Source of the DNA: Glycomyces sp. NRRL B-16210
GTDB lineage: Bacteria > Actinomycetota > Actinomycetes > Mycobacteriales > Micromonosporaceae
Reading direction: 5' to 3'
Length of the DNA stretch: 64,000 nt
NCBI RefSeq assembly: GCF_000719515.1
Contig: NZ_JOGR01000003.1
Coordinates: forward strand, 62,001-126,000
The first letter of the stretch is position 1, and each line of letters opens with the position of its first letter. Of the stretch, positions 51,440-59,766 are shown piece by piece. Made by a program: the position numbers and the translations under genes. Under the pieces are notes generated by a model that was not told the origin of the DNA, searched no databases, and saw nothing but the letters and a program-made list of their open reading frames with translations.

Positions 51440-51466
51440 AAGCGACCGTCTCGATGGCGGTCGCTT
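51440..51466 (+). terminator. trp attenuator hairpin
   Basis: AAGCGACCG (51440-51448) pairs with CGGTCGCTT (51458-51466) around a 9-base loop, just past the leader peptide. TGCTTTTGC and GCAGAAGGCA (51419-51440) upstream can pair with each other and overlap the stem's first bases, giving the alternative antiterminator. There is no long T-tract. Confidence 0.75.
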
Positions 51467-51528
51467 CGTCGTATCCGGGGTCGGCCGCCGCAGACGGGAC
51501 CAGTCACCGAGTGAGGAATCGAGACCCC

Positions 51529-53658
51529 ATGACAGATTTCCAGACGCCGTCGGGCGTGACGGTCGAGCGGACCGTGGCCGAGCTCGACGTCCCCGATCTG
51601 ACGTCGATCGTGGCGCAGGTGGAGACCAGGCGCGGCGGCGTGCTCTCCAGCGGCATGGAATACCCGGGGCGTTATTCGCGCTACCACCTGGCGTACGTCG
51701 ACCCTTCGCTGGAAGTGGTGGCGCGCGGCCGGTCGGTGACGGTGCGCCAGCTCAACGCCCGCGGGTACCTGCTGGTGGACGTGCTCGCGGACGCCTTGGC
51801 GGCGGCCGGGGTCGGGGCGGTGACCCGCTGCGACCGAGAGGTGCACGTCGAGGTGCCGGAGGCGACCGAGCGGGTGCCCGAGGAGCTGCGCTCGAAGCAG
51901 CCGACGGCATTCTCGGCGCTGCGGGTGGTGCTCGACGCGCTGCGCTGCGACGACCCGTACCTGGGGCTGTGGGGGGCGTTCGGGTACGACCTGGCCTACC
52001 AGTTCGAGCCGATCCCGTACGCGAAGGACCGGCCCGAGGACGCGCGCGACCTGGTGCTGCACCTGGCCGACGAGATCTACGTGGTCGACCGCAAGCGCGA
52101 GACCGCGCAGGTGCGCCGCTACGAGTTCACGCTCGGGGACCGCAGCACGAAGGGCCTGTCGCGCGAGACCGAGTCGCTGGACTACATCGAGGCGGCGTCG
52201 GTGCCCGAGGGCCCGGTGCCGGGCGTGTACGCCGACACGGTGCGCCGGGCGCGGCGCGAGTTCAAGGCCGGCAACCTGTTCGAGGTCGTGCCGGGCCACG
52301 AGATGTACGCGGCGTGCGATTCGCCGACGGCGTTCTACGAGCGGCTGCGCACCGCCAACCCCGCGCCGTACGAGTTCCTGTTCAACCTCGGCGACCGCGA
52401 GTACCTGGTGGGGGCCTCGCCGGAGATGTTCGTGCGGGTCTCGGGCGACCGGGTCGAGACGTGCCCGATCTCGGGGACGATCGCGCGCGGCAGCGACCCG
52501 CTGCACGACGCGACGCAGATCGCCGCGCTCATCGCCTCCCCGAAGGAGGAGTCGGAGCTGACGATGTGCACCGACGTGGACCGCAACGACAAGGCCCGCG
52601 TGTGCGTGCCCGGTTCGGTGAAGGTGCTGGGGCGCAGGCAGATCGAGATGTACTCGCGGCTGATCCACACCGTCGACCACGTCGAGGGGCGGCTGCGGGA
52701 GGGCATGGACGCGCTGGACGCGTTCTTGACGCACATGTGGTCGGTGACGGTGACCGGCGCGCCCAAGACGTGGGCGATGCGGTTCATCGAGGAGCAGGAG
52801 ACGACGCCGCGGCGCTGGTACGGCGGGGCGGTCGGCTTCGTCGGCTTCGACGGGTCGATGAACACCGGGCTGACGCTGCGCACCGCGCAGATCAGGGACG
52901 GCGTGGCGTGCGTGCGGGCCGGCGCGACGCTGCTGTACGACTCCGACCCGGACGCCGAGGAGGCCGAGACGCACCTCAAGGCCCGGGCGCTGCTGGAGAC
53001 GGCGGCGGGCGGGATCGGCGCGGCGGCGGCCGTGCCCGAGCCGATCGAGGTCGCGGGCGGACCGGCGGGGACCGGCCGCCGGGTGCTGCTGGTCGACCAC
53101 GAGGACTCGTTCGTGAACACCCTCGGCGACTACTTCCGCCAGCACGGGTGCGAGGTGACGACCCTGCGGTTCGGGTTCGACGCGGCGGCGGTGCTCGCCG
53201 AGATCGACCCCGACCTGGTGGTGCTCTCCCCCGGCCCGGGGCGCCCGGCCGACTTCGACACCGCGGCGCTGCTGGACGAGATCGAGAAGCGCGGCCTGCC
53301 GGCGTTCGGGGTGTGCCTGGGGCTCCAGGCGATGATCGAGCACGCCGGCGGTGCACTGTCGCTGCTGGACGAGCCGAGCCACGGCAAGCCCGGGAACGTG
53401 AAGGTGACCGGCGGGGGCCTGTTCGAGGGGCTGCCCGACGAGGTGACCGCCGCCAGGTACCACTCGTTGTACGCCACGGCCGACCAGGTCAAGGGCGATT
53501 TCACGCCGACGGCGGCGATCGACGAGGTCGTCATGGCGATCGAGGCGCCCGCGAAGCGGTGGTTCGGGGTGCAGTTCCACCCCGAGTCGATCCTGACCGC
53601 GGCGGGCGCGCACGGCCACCGGATCGTCGGGAACGCGCTGCGGCTGACGGCGGGATAG
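51529..53658 (+). CDS. trpE: Anthranilate synthase, fused TrpE-TrpG
   Basis: Makes anthranilate from chorismate and glutamine, the first step to tryptophan. The 709-residue chain joins a chorismate-binding TrpE part (about 1-510; motifs CPISGTIARG, LTMCTDVDRNDKARV, GAVGFVGFDGSMNTG) to a class I glutaminase (about 520-709; GVCLGLQAM nucleophile Cys, FHPES His-Glu). LSSGMEYPGRYSRY near the N-terminus is the region where Trp feedback binding is expected. ATG 51529 gives the normal fused length. Regulation is by the attenuator directly upstream. Confidence 0.95.
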   Translation: MTDFQTPSGVTVERTVAELDVPDLTSIVAQVETRRGGVLSSGMEYPGRYSRYHLAYVDPSLEVVARGRSVTVRQLNARGYLLVDVLADALAAAGVGAVTRCDREVHVEVPEATERVPEELRSKQPTAFSALRVVLDALRCDDPYLGLWGAFGYDLAYQFEPIPYAKDRPEDARDLVLHLADEIYVVDRKRETAQVRRYEFTLGDRSTKGLSRETESLDYIEAASVPEGPVPGVYADTVRRARREFKAGNLFEVVPGHEMYAACDSPTAFYERLRTANPAPYEFLFNLGDREYLVGASPEMFVRVSGDRVETCPISGTIARGSDPLHDATQIAALIASPKEESELTMCTDVDRNDKARVCVPGSVKVLGRRQIEMYSRLIHTVDHVEGRLREGMDALDAFLTHMWSVTVTGAPKTWAMRFIEEQETTPRRWYGGAVGFVGFDGSMNTGLTLRTAQIRDGVACVRAGATLLYDSDPDAEEAETHLKARALLETAAGGIGAAAAVPEPIEVAGGPAGTGRRVLLVDHEDSFVNTLGDYFRQHGCEVTTLRFGFDAAAVLAEIDPDLVVLSPGPGRPADFDTAALLDEIEKRGLPAFGVCLGLQAMIEHAGGALSLLDEPSHGKPGNVKVTGGGLFEGLPDEVTAARYHSLYATADQVKGDFTPTAAIDEVVMAIEAPAKRWFGVQFHPESILTAAGAHGHRIVGNALRLTAG

Positions 53659-53680
53659 GCGAGGACTGAGACGGACGAGG

Positions 53681-53705
53681 GCCGGGAGTCGCGGCGACTC
53701 CCGGC
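53681..53705. terminator. Terminator between trpEG and the small secreted protein gene
   Basis: An 11-bp perfect stem (53681-53691 with 53695-53705) with a 3-base loop, followed by CTTCTCGG on the plus side. It lies between convergent genes and can serve both. Confidence 0.75.
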
Positions 53706-53727
53706 CTTCTCGGCTGCGCTCTTCGGT

Positions 53728-54123
53728 CTAGTTGGTGTACTCCCAGTCCTGCACGCAGGACCAGACGCTGTAGCCCCACTTGCCGTTCCAGAAGACCTCC
53801 ATCCAGTAGTCGCTGGAGAGGCCGCACGCGGTGTAGGTGCCTCCGGCGACGCGGGTGCAGGAGGCCTGCACCCAGGTGCCGGCCGGGATGATCCCGAGGA
53901 TCGTGGAGCCCGCGTCGGCCCGCAGCCGCTGGTTGACGCCGTCGCTGAAGCGGGCCCGGCAGGTGCGCTGCTCCGAGGCGGTGTCGGGCACGGACGCGCT
54001 CGCGACCTCGGACGGCGGCACGTCGGCGGTCGCCGCGGCCGACGCGGTGGTCGTGGCGGACAGCGACAGCGCGAGCGCGGCCGCCAGGACACCGATGGCA
54101 GTGAAGAGTCTCTTCAGTACCAT
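53728..54123 (-). CDS. Small secreted cysteine-containing protein (SH3-like?)
   Basis: A 131-residue protein with a signal peptide (IGVLAAALALSLSATTTASA) and a mature domain holding four cysteines (in RTCRA, ASCTR, TACGL, WSCVQ) that could make two disulfides. GVNQRLRADAGSTILGIIPAGTWVQ and WMEVFWNGKWGYS resemble bacterial SH3-type wall-binding repeats. ATG 54123 has AAAGGGG at good spacing; GTG 54129 is less likely. Function unknown; a wall-associated or extracellular role is likely. Confidence 0.8.
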   Translation of the reverse strand: MVLKRLFTAIGVLAAALALSLSATTTASAAATADVPPSEVASASVPDTASEQRTCRARFSDGVNQRLRADAGSTILGIIPAGTWVQASCTRVAGGTYTACGLSSDYWMEVFWNGKWGYSVWSCVQDWEYTN

Positions 54124-54565
54124 GATCACCCCTTTGGTGAACTTGATCGATCACGCCTTGTGGCGCGGTCTCAACCTAATGAGACAGAAGGCTCGTTATA
54201 GCCATAAAGCGGTGAATGTCGGGAACCCGACAGCGGGAGGCCGTAACCGAACCGCCGAGGGCCGTTCGCGGGCCGGGCGGCGGCGCGCCGGTGCTGCCGC
54301 GCCGGATCCTCTCGCACCGCCTCGAACTCGTCAGGGCCAGGCCGAGCGGCCAGTTCGCGTGCCTGACGTACAAGGTGCAGTAGGGCGGCCCGAGACGGCC
54401 GTGTTACGCCCCGGCCGGGCGCGGTCCGACGCGGAACGCGCCCGGTGCGGGCCCGTCCGCTTGGGCCCGAAGGGTTTCGGCGACGAGGCGATGCGGACCG
54501 CCCGGCGTCGATGTGACCGGTGCTCACCCATCGGTCGCTGCAACGGTCCGGCAACATGCGGACCA
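54124..54565. other. Spacer without a supported gene
   Basis: Divergent intergenic stretch of about 440 bases. A plus-strand frame ending at 54383 (tail ...GQFACLTYKVQ) looks protein-like for about 25 codons but has no start or homologue I know; it may be a gene remnant. Otherwise only GC-rich dyads are seen. Confidence 0.5.
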
Positions 54566-54577
54566 TACGATTGCCGT
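54566..54577 (+). promoter_or_regulatory. Leaderless promoter of the dehydrogenase gene
   Basis: TACGAT (54566-54571) is followed by exactly 6 bases and the ATG, so transcription should begin at the start codon. There is no Shine-Dalgarno sequence and no strong -35. Confidence 0.5.
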
Positions 54578-55483
54578 ATGAAAATCTGGATCGCTCACGA
54601 AGCGGGCCGGGCGCAGCTCGACCCGGTCCCCGACGGCGTCGAGGTCGAGGTCTACACCGGCGGCGAGTACCCCTCCGACCCGGCCGCCGTCGCACTCTGG
54701 GTCCCCCCGTTCCAGGGCCCGGACGCCGTGCAGACGCTCAAGGACATGACCGCGCTCCGCGCGGTGCAGCTGCTCAGCGCCGGCGTCGAGGCCTGGGTCC
54801 CGGTCGTCCCGGACGGGATGGCGCTGTGCAACAACCGCGGCGCGCACACCGCGGCGACCTCCGAATGGGTGCAGGCCGCCGCGCTGGCCTCCTCGCGCAA
54901 CCTGGACGTGTTCGCGCGGCGCCAGGCCGAGCGCCGGTGGGAGGGGAAGCGGGGCCGGACCCTCACGGGGGCGACCGCGCTCATCGTCGGCGCCGGTTCG
55001 ATCGGCGAGGCCGTCGCCCGCCGCTTCGAGGGCATGGACATGACTATCCTCAAGGTCGCGCGCACGGCCCGGCCGGGCGTCGGCACCCTCGCGGACCTGC
55101 CGGAACTGCTGCCGCAGGCTGACGTGGTGGTCATCATCGTGCCGCTGACCGGCGAGACCGAGGGCCTGGTGGACGCCGCGTTCCTGGCCCGCATGAAGGA
55201 CGGCGCGCTGCTGGTCAACGCCGCCCGAGGGAAGGTCGTGGACACCGGCGCGCTGACCGCCGAGGTCGCCTCGGGGCGGCTGCGGTGCGCGCTGGACGTG
55301 ACCGATCCCGAACCGCTCCCGGCCGACCACGAGCTGTGGGGGTTGGAGGGCGCGCTCATCACCCCGCACGTGGGCGGCGCGGTCGAGGGCTTCATCGAGC
55401 GGTGCTACCCGTTCGTCGGCGACCAGATCCGGCGGCTCGCCGCCGGGGAGCCGCTCGCGAACCTCGTGGAGAACGGGTACTAG
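54578..55483 (+). CDS. D-2-hydroxyacid dehydrogenase family protein
   Basis: NAD(P)-dependent oxidoreductase of 301 residues. The Rossmann motif is GAGSIGEAVARRF; the catalytic set is Arg in NAARGKVVD, Glu in DVTDPEPL and His in ITPHVGGA. The substrate-binding half is short, as in the small phosphoglycerate/glyoxylate reductase-like branch. The exact 2-hydroxyacid is unknown. Start ATG 54578 is supported by the leaderless promoter; the longer frame upstream is non-coding. Confidence 0.92.
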   Translation: MKIWIAHEAGRAQLDPVPDGVEVEVYTGGEYPSDPAAVALWVPPFQGPDAVQTLKDMTALRAVQLLSAGVEAWVPVVPDGMALCNNRGAHTAATSEWVQAAALASSRNLDVFARRQAERRWEGKRGRTLTGATALIVGAGSIGEAVARRFEGMDMTILKVARTARPGVGTLADLPELLPQADVVVIIVPLTGETEGLVDAAFLARMKDGALLVNAARGKVVDTGALTAEVASGRLRCALDVTDPEPLPADHELWGLEGALITPHVGGAVEGFIERCYPFVGDQIRRLAAGEPLANLVENGY

Positions 55484-55525
55484 GGCGTGGGTCGGCGCGG
55501 TCGGGCTTGATGGTTCGATTGCACG

Positions 55526-56242
55526 GTGAACATGCGGATAGAGGAACTGGGCTGGCGGCAGACGGCGATGGGCGAGATCAGCCTGCGGAGGCGGTTCGAC
55601 CCCGTCGTGGGGACCGAGGTGTACGAGGTCAAGCTCGACGACGAGTTCCTCATGTCGAGCCTGTTCACCGTCGCCGAGATCGAGCTCGCGCACCTGGGGC
55701 TGGCGCGCACGGAGGGCGACGAGCTCGACGTGGTCGTCGGCGGGCTCGGGCTCGGCTACACCGCCCAAGCGGCCCTTGAGGACCCGCGCGTGCGCGAACT
55801 GATCGTCGTGGAGTACTCCGAGGCCGTCATCGAATGGCACGAGCGCGACCTCCTGCCGGACACCGAGGGCCTGGCCGCCGAGGAGCGGATCCGCCTCTCG
55901 CGCGCCGACTTCTTCGCCTCCGCGACCGGCGAGGACGGCTTCGACCCCGAGCGGCCCGGGCGGGTCTTCGACGCGGTCCTGCTCGACATCGACCACTCGC
56001 CGCGGCACGTGCTCCACTCCCCGCACGCGGCCTTCTACACCCACGAGGGCTTCAGCGCCCTCACCGCGCACCTGCGCCCGGGCGGCGTCTTCGCGATGTG
56101 GTCGGACGACCCGCCGGACCAGGAGTTCACCGAGGTCCTCGAAGGCGTCTTCGAGGAGGTCACGGCCAAGCGCGTCTGGTTCGACAACCCGTTCAGCGGT
56201 GGCAGGTCCTCGAACACCGTGTACGTCGCGACGCGGCCCTGA
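55526..56242 (+). CDS. Spermidine-synthase-like protein
   Basis: A 238-residue Rossmann methyltransferase-fold protein like SpeE but without the N-terminal beta-barrel of the full enzyme. It has VVVGGLGLGYTAQAAL (nucleotide loop), VVEYSEAVIEWHE (acidic residue at strand 2) and DAVLLDIDHSP. Actinobacterial proteins of this kind often have no proven polyamine activity. GTG 55526 or ATG 55532 start; the genes are 42 bases apart on one strand, so co-transcription with the dehydrogenase is possible. Confidence 0.85.
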   Translation: MNMRIEELGWRQTAMGEISLRRRFDPVVGTEVYEVKLDDEFLMSSLFTVAEIELAHLGLARTEGDELDVVVGGLGLGYTAQAALEDPRVRELIVVEYSEAVIEWHERDLLPDTEGLAAEERIRLSRADFFASATGEDGFDPERPGRVFDAVLLDIDHSPRHVLHSPHAAFYTHEGFSALTAHLRPGGVFAMWSDDPPDQEFTEVLEGVFEEVTAKRVWFDNPFSGGRSSNTVYVATRP

Positions 56243-56246
56243 CCGC

Positions 56247-56621
56247 TCAGGCGACGCGGGCGCCGATCGGCACCTCGGCGTCGGGGGCGAGGAGGACCAC
56301 CTCGTCGGTGCCCTCGACCGGCACGCCGAGGACGAGCACCTCGGACATGAAGTCGGCGATCTGGCGCGGCGGGAAGTTCGTCACCGCGACCACGGTGCGG
56401 CCGACGAGTTCTTCGGCGCTGTAGCGGGCGGTGATCTGCGCGCTGGAGCGCTTGACGCCGAGCTCGCCGAAGTCGATCCACAGCTTGTAGGCGGGCTTGC
56501 GGGCCTTCGCGAAGACCTCGGCGCGCTCGACGCGGCCGGCGCGGATCTCGGTGCGGAAGAAGTCGTCCACCGAGCTGGTCGGGGCGGAGCTGGTCGCGGC
56601 GGTCCGCGTCTGGTCGGCCAT
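56247..56621 (-). CDS. csaA: CsaA-like tRNA-binding (EMAP/Arc1p-fold) protein
   Basis: A 124-residue OB-fold protein of the free-standing tRNA-binding domain family. VDDFFRTEIRAGRVERAEVF begins the domain and QITARYSAEELVGRTVVAVTNFPPRQIA is typical of CsaA. It starts with about 17 Ser/Thr/Ala-rich residues not seen in Bacillus CsaA. CsaA has been described as a chaperone-like protein; its tRNA role is inferred from the fold. Convergent with the gene at 55526-56242 with a 4-base gap. Confidence 0.9.
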   Translation of the reverse strand: MADQTRTAATSSAPTSSVDDFFRTEIRAGRVERAEVFAKARKPAYKLWIDFGELGVKRSSAQITARYSAEELVGRTVVAVTNFPPRQIADFMSEVLVLGVPVEGTDEVVLLAPDAEVPIGARVA

Positions 56622-56722
56622 GGAGGCAGGATACCGACGCGGGAGGAACCGCCGGGTCGGACCGTCTCCGGGGACGCCGACCCGAGCGGCTCGGCGGACC
56701 GCGCAGCCGGTTCGCGCCCGCG

Positions 56723-57742
56723 TCAGGCGTCGAACCGGTGGTGGAGGTCGGCGAGCGCGGCGTCGGTGAGGCGGCCGTAGAGGCGCAGGCGGGCGATGCC
56801 GCCGTCGGGGAAGATGTTGAGCCGCACCGCGGTCGCGGGCCGCCGGTCGGCGACGGGGAAGCGGTGGAGCGTGTCCGGTTGCAGCGGGGTGCGCGGCAGC
56901 AGTTCGAACGCGGCGTCGCCGTCGAAGCCGTCGATCGAGGCCGAACCGGGCGCGTTGTGCTTGAGGTGGCTGGTGTCGAGTTCGGCGACGCGGACGGTGC
57001 CGCGGCCGGCGAGGCGCACGTCCAGCCACTCGTGGCCCGGTTCGCGGCGGCGGGCGGTCTCCCAGCCGTCGGCCTGGCAGGTGGCGAGGCCGGGCATGAT
57101 GGCGCCGATCGGGTTGGAGTAGAAGGCGTTCGAGGCGTCGGTGACGGCGGCGCCGTTGACGAGGGCGGCGAGGTCCAGCGGCAGGTCGGCGAAGAGGGTC
57201 GGGTCCGGGACGGGCGTGCCGTGGACGCGGAGGCGGGCGACGCCGCCGTCCGGGTGGAGGTTGAGGCGCACGTGGGTGAAGCGCTCCGGGGAGTGCACCG
57301 CGTACTCGTTGGTGTCGTCGCCTTTGGCGGCGGTGACGGGGACGAGGTTCCGCCAGTCGGCGGCGAGGAGGTCGGGCAGGGCCGGGTGGCCGTCGACGCG
57401 GCAGGCGTCCACGGAGACGTTCGGCGGGTAGTTGCCGGTGAAGAAGGCGGTGTCGACCACGACGCCGCTGATCGCGCCGGGGACGCCGAGGCGCACGATC
57501 GCCCAGTCGTGGCCGTCTTCGCGGCGCCTGCGGGTCTCCCAGCCGTCGTAGACCTGGCCTTTGGGGCCGAAGGTGCGGGCGTGGTGGGTCACGGGGTAGG
57601 GCTCGATGAGGTGCTCCTTCTCGGCGAAGGACTCGTCGTTGGCGGCGAGGACGGCGCCGCCGAGGGCGCGGGCGGCGAGGTCGACGAGGGGCGCGGTCCG
57701 CTGGGGCGGTACGGCTTCGGGTCGGGGTTCGATGGCGGTCAT
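56723..57742 (-). CDS. alc: Allantoicase
   Basis: Hydrolyses allantoate to ureidoglycolate and urea in purine breakdown. The 339 residues form two similar jelly-roll halves: GWETRRRREDGHDWAIVRLG with RVDGHPALPDL in the first, and GWETARRREPGHEWLDVRLA with SIDGFDGDAAF in the second. Each half ends in an RLNLHPDGGVARLRVHG-type block. ATG 57742 has AAGGAG and overlaps the allantoinase stop by four bases, so the two consecutive pathway enzymes are translationally coupled. Confidence 0.95.
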   Translation of the reverse strand: MTAIEPRPEAVPPQRTAPLVDLAARALGGAVLAANDESFAEKEHLIEPYPVTHHARTFGPKGQVYDGWETRRRREDGHDWAIVRLGVPGAISGVVVDTAFFTGNYPPNVSVDACRVDGHPALPDLLAADWRNLVPVTAAKGDDTNEYAVHSPERFTHVRLNLHPDGGVARLRVHGTPVPDPTLFADLPLDLAALVNGAAVTDASNAFYSNPIGAIMPGLATCQADGWETARRREPGHEWLDVRLAGRGTVRVAELDTSHLKHNAPGSASIDGFDGDAAFELLPRTPLQPDTLHRFPVADRRPATAVRLNIFPDGGIARLRLYGRLTDAALADLHHRFDA

Positions 57743-59091
57743 CGGGGGCTCCTTCGCAGCAGTCGGCCGCGCGGGGCGGCCTCGGTGTCGACCCGTTCGC
57801 CGCGCAGCCAAGTCGCGGCGATCGCTCCGGTGAGGGCGCGGCCGTCGTAGGGCGTGAGCGGGTGGCGGTGGTGGAGGTCGTCGCCGCGGACGGTCCAGGC
57901 GCGTTCGGGGTCGAAGGCGACGAGGTCGGCGTCGGCTCCGGTCGCGATGCGGCCCTTGCGGTGCAGTCCGGCGAAGTCGGCGGGGCCGGAGGAGGTCCAG
58001 CGGGCGAGGCGTTCGAGAGCAAGGCCGCGGGCGCGGGCCTCGGTCCACAGCACCAGGAGTCCTATCTGGAGTGAGGCGATGCCGCCCCAGGAGGTGGCGA
58101 AGTCGCCGGTCTTGAGGTGCGGCGGGCTCGGCGAGTGGTCGGAGACGACGAAGTCGATCCGTCCGTCGGCGAGGGCGGCCCACAGCGCTTCGCGGTTGGC
58201 GCCGTCGCGGATCGGCGGGCAGCATTTGAACGCGGTCGCGCCGTCGGGCACGTCCTCGGCGGCGAACGCGAGGTAGTGGGGGCAGGTCTCGACGGTGATC
58301 GGGAGGCCTTCGCGGCGGGCTTCGGCGATCGGGCCGAGGGCTTCGGCGGCGGCGAGATGGAGGAAGTGGACGCGGGCGCCGGTGGCGCGGGCGGCGGCGA
58401 CGGCGGCTCGGACGGCGCTGGTCTCGGCGGCCGCCGGGCGGGTGGCGAGGAACCGGTCGAAGCCGGGGGCGGTGTCGGTCTCGCGCAGGTGGGCGGGGTC
58501 CTCGGCGTGGACGATGAGGACGGCGCCGAGGGCGGCCGCGTCCTCGCAGGCGCGGTGCAGGCCCGCGGCGTCGAGCGGCGGGAACTCGTCGACTCCGGAA
58601 GGGGCGGTGAAGCACTTGAAGCCGAAGACGCCCGCGTCGTGGAGGCCTTTGCGGTCGGCTTCGTTGCCGGGGATCGCGCCGCCCCAGAAGCCGACGTCGA
58701 TCCAGGTGCGGCCCTCGGCGGCGCGGCGCTTCGCGGCGAGCGCATCGGTGTCGACGGTCGGCGGGAGGCTGTTGAGGGGCATGTCGACGAGGGTGGTGAC
58801 GCCGCCCGCGGCGGCGGCGCGGGTGGCGGTCGCGAAGCCCTCCCATTCGGTGCGGCCGGGTTCGTTGACGTGGACGTGGGTGTCGACGAGGCCGGGGAGG
58901 AGGGCGAGGTCGCCGAGGTCTTCGGTGCGCTGGGCGGTGACGGGCTCGTCGTAGTCGCCGATGACGGCGATGCGTTCGCCGGCGATCGCGACGGCGGCGG
59001 GGCGCTCGCCGTCGGGGAGGACCGTGCGGCGGGAGCGGAGCACCAGGTCGTAGACGACGGGAGCGGCGAAGTCGGCGGGGTCGGTCAACAT
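57739..59091 (-). CDS. allB: Allantoinase
   Basis: Zinc-dependent cyclic amidohydrolase opening allantoin to allantoate; 450 residues. Metal-site residues are DTHVHVNEPG (H72, H74), K159 in GFKCF (likely carboxylated), HAEDP, HFLHLAA and SDHSPS (Asp). This last block and the genomic pairing with allantoicase favour allantoinase over hydantoinase or dihydroorotase. ATG 59091 is chosen by homology; no good Shine-Dalgarno is seen upstream. Confidence 0.94.
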   Translation of the reverse strand: MLTDPADFAAPVVYDLVLRSRRTVLPDGERPAAVAIAGERIAVIGDYDEPVTAQRTEDLGDLALLPGLVDTHVHVNEPGRTEWEGFATATRAAAAGGVTTLVDMPLNSLPPTVDTDALAAKRRAAEGRTWIDVGFWGGAIPGNEADRKGLHDAGVFGFKCFTAPSGVDEFPPLDAAGLHRACEDAAALGAVLIVHAEDPAHLRETDTAPGFDRFLATRPAAAETSAVRAAVAAARATGARVHFLHLAAAEALGPIAEARREGLPITVETCPHYLAFAAEDVPDGATAFKCCPPIRDGANREALWAALADGRIDFVVSDHSPSPPHLKTGDFATSWGGIASLQIGLLVLWTEARARGLALERLARWTSSGPADFAGLHRKGRIATGADADLVAFDPERAWTVRGDDLHHRHPLTPYDGRALTGAIAATWLRGERVDTEAAPRGRLLRRSPR

Positions 59092-59354
59092 GGCGGCTCC
59101 GGGGGAAGGCTCGGCGACCGGGGAAGGGAGCGTGATCGGCCGCGGCCGGTGGCGGGGCGAACGTGGACCTGGCGGGATTCGACTGCTCGTCTCGGCACGG
59201 CATAGCCGGTGGCGGATCGTGCGGCGAGGCGCACGTGATCCGGCATGGCCGGAGCGGCCGGGCGGGAGCGGGCCCGGCCCGCTGTCGGCGGCCCGGCGGC
59301 CCGCGCGTCTTCCGTCCGGACGGTGCGGCCGCTCGGAGTCGTGTTGGTGCTCAT
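59085..59354 (-). pseudogene. Doubtful 89-codon frame, possible gene remnant
   Basis: A frame whose ATG overlaps the stop of the preceding gene by four bases and whose end overlaps the allB start by 7. The first ~37 codons have coding-like GC-rich third positions (MSTNTTPSGRTVRTEDARA), the rest does not and reads as Arg/Pro-rich low complexity. It may be the start of a lost pathway gene joined to non-coding sequence, or chance. Confidence 0.25.
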
Positions 59355-59743
59355 GGGGTCTCGGTTTTCGCGGCGTTGTAGGCGCGCCAGGAGCCGTGGA
59401 CGGTGATGTCGATGAGTTCGGGGAGGTCGGCGCAGGCGTCGCGCAGGCGCATCCCGAGGGCCTCGGTGCCGTCGGCGAGGCCGACGACGCCGAGTTCGAG
59501 GTCGGCGGGTTCGGCCGGCAGGAGGGATTCGCGCAGCACGCGCAGGTCGATGTCGTAGAGCTCGCCTTCGATCGCGGCGCCTTCGCCCTCTGGTGCGGTC
59601 TGGAGCGCGGGGTGGTCGTCGCCGACGGAGTGGAGGCGGTAGATCGGCAGCGTGCGGGCGGGGCCGACGAACGGCGCACCGCCGATGAGGTGGTGGAGAT
59701 CGCCGCCTTTCATGCCGCCTCCGTTGAGGAACATGCGGACCAT
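59351..59743 (-). CDS. Allophanate-hydrolase-related gamma-glutamylcyclotransferase-fold protein
   Basis: A 130-residue protein like the C-terminal part of allophanate hydrolase (AtzF). FLNGGGMKGGDLHHLIGGAP, RTLPIYRLHSVGDDHPAL, GELYDIDLRVLRESLLPAEP and LELGVVGLADG are the blocks I recognise. Such stand-alone proteins commonly sit with xanthine dehydrogenase genes; their reaction is not established to my knowledge. ATG 59743 has GGAAGGGAG. It lies 23 bases behind xdhC. Confidence 0.85.
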   Translation of the reverse strand: MVRMFLNGGGMKGGDLHHLIGGAPFVGPARTLPIYRLHSVGDDHPALQTAPEGEGAAIEGELYDIDLRVLRESLLPAEPADLELGVVGLADGTEALGMRLRDACADLPELIDITVHGSWRAYNAAKTETP

Positions 59744-59766
59744 GGTCGCTCCCTTCCGTTGCGCGG

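Noticed and set aside
54381..54383. Short plus-strand frame ending ...FACLTYKVQ before the dehydrogenase
   Set aside because: Only about 30 codons, no supported start or homology; noted as a possible remnant in the spacer entry only.
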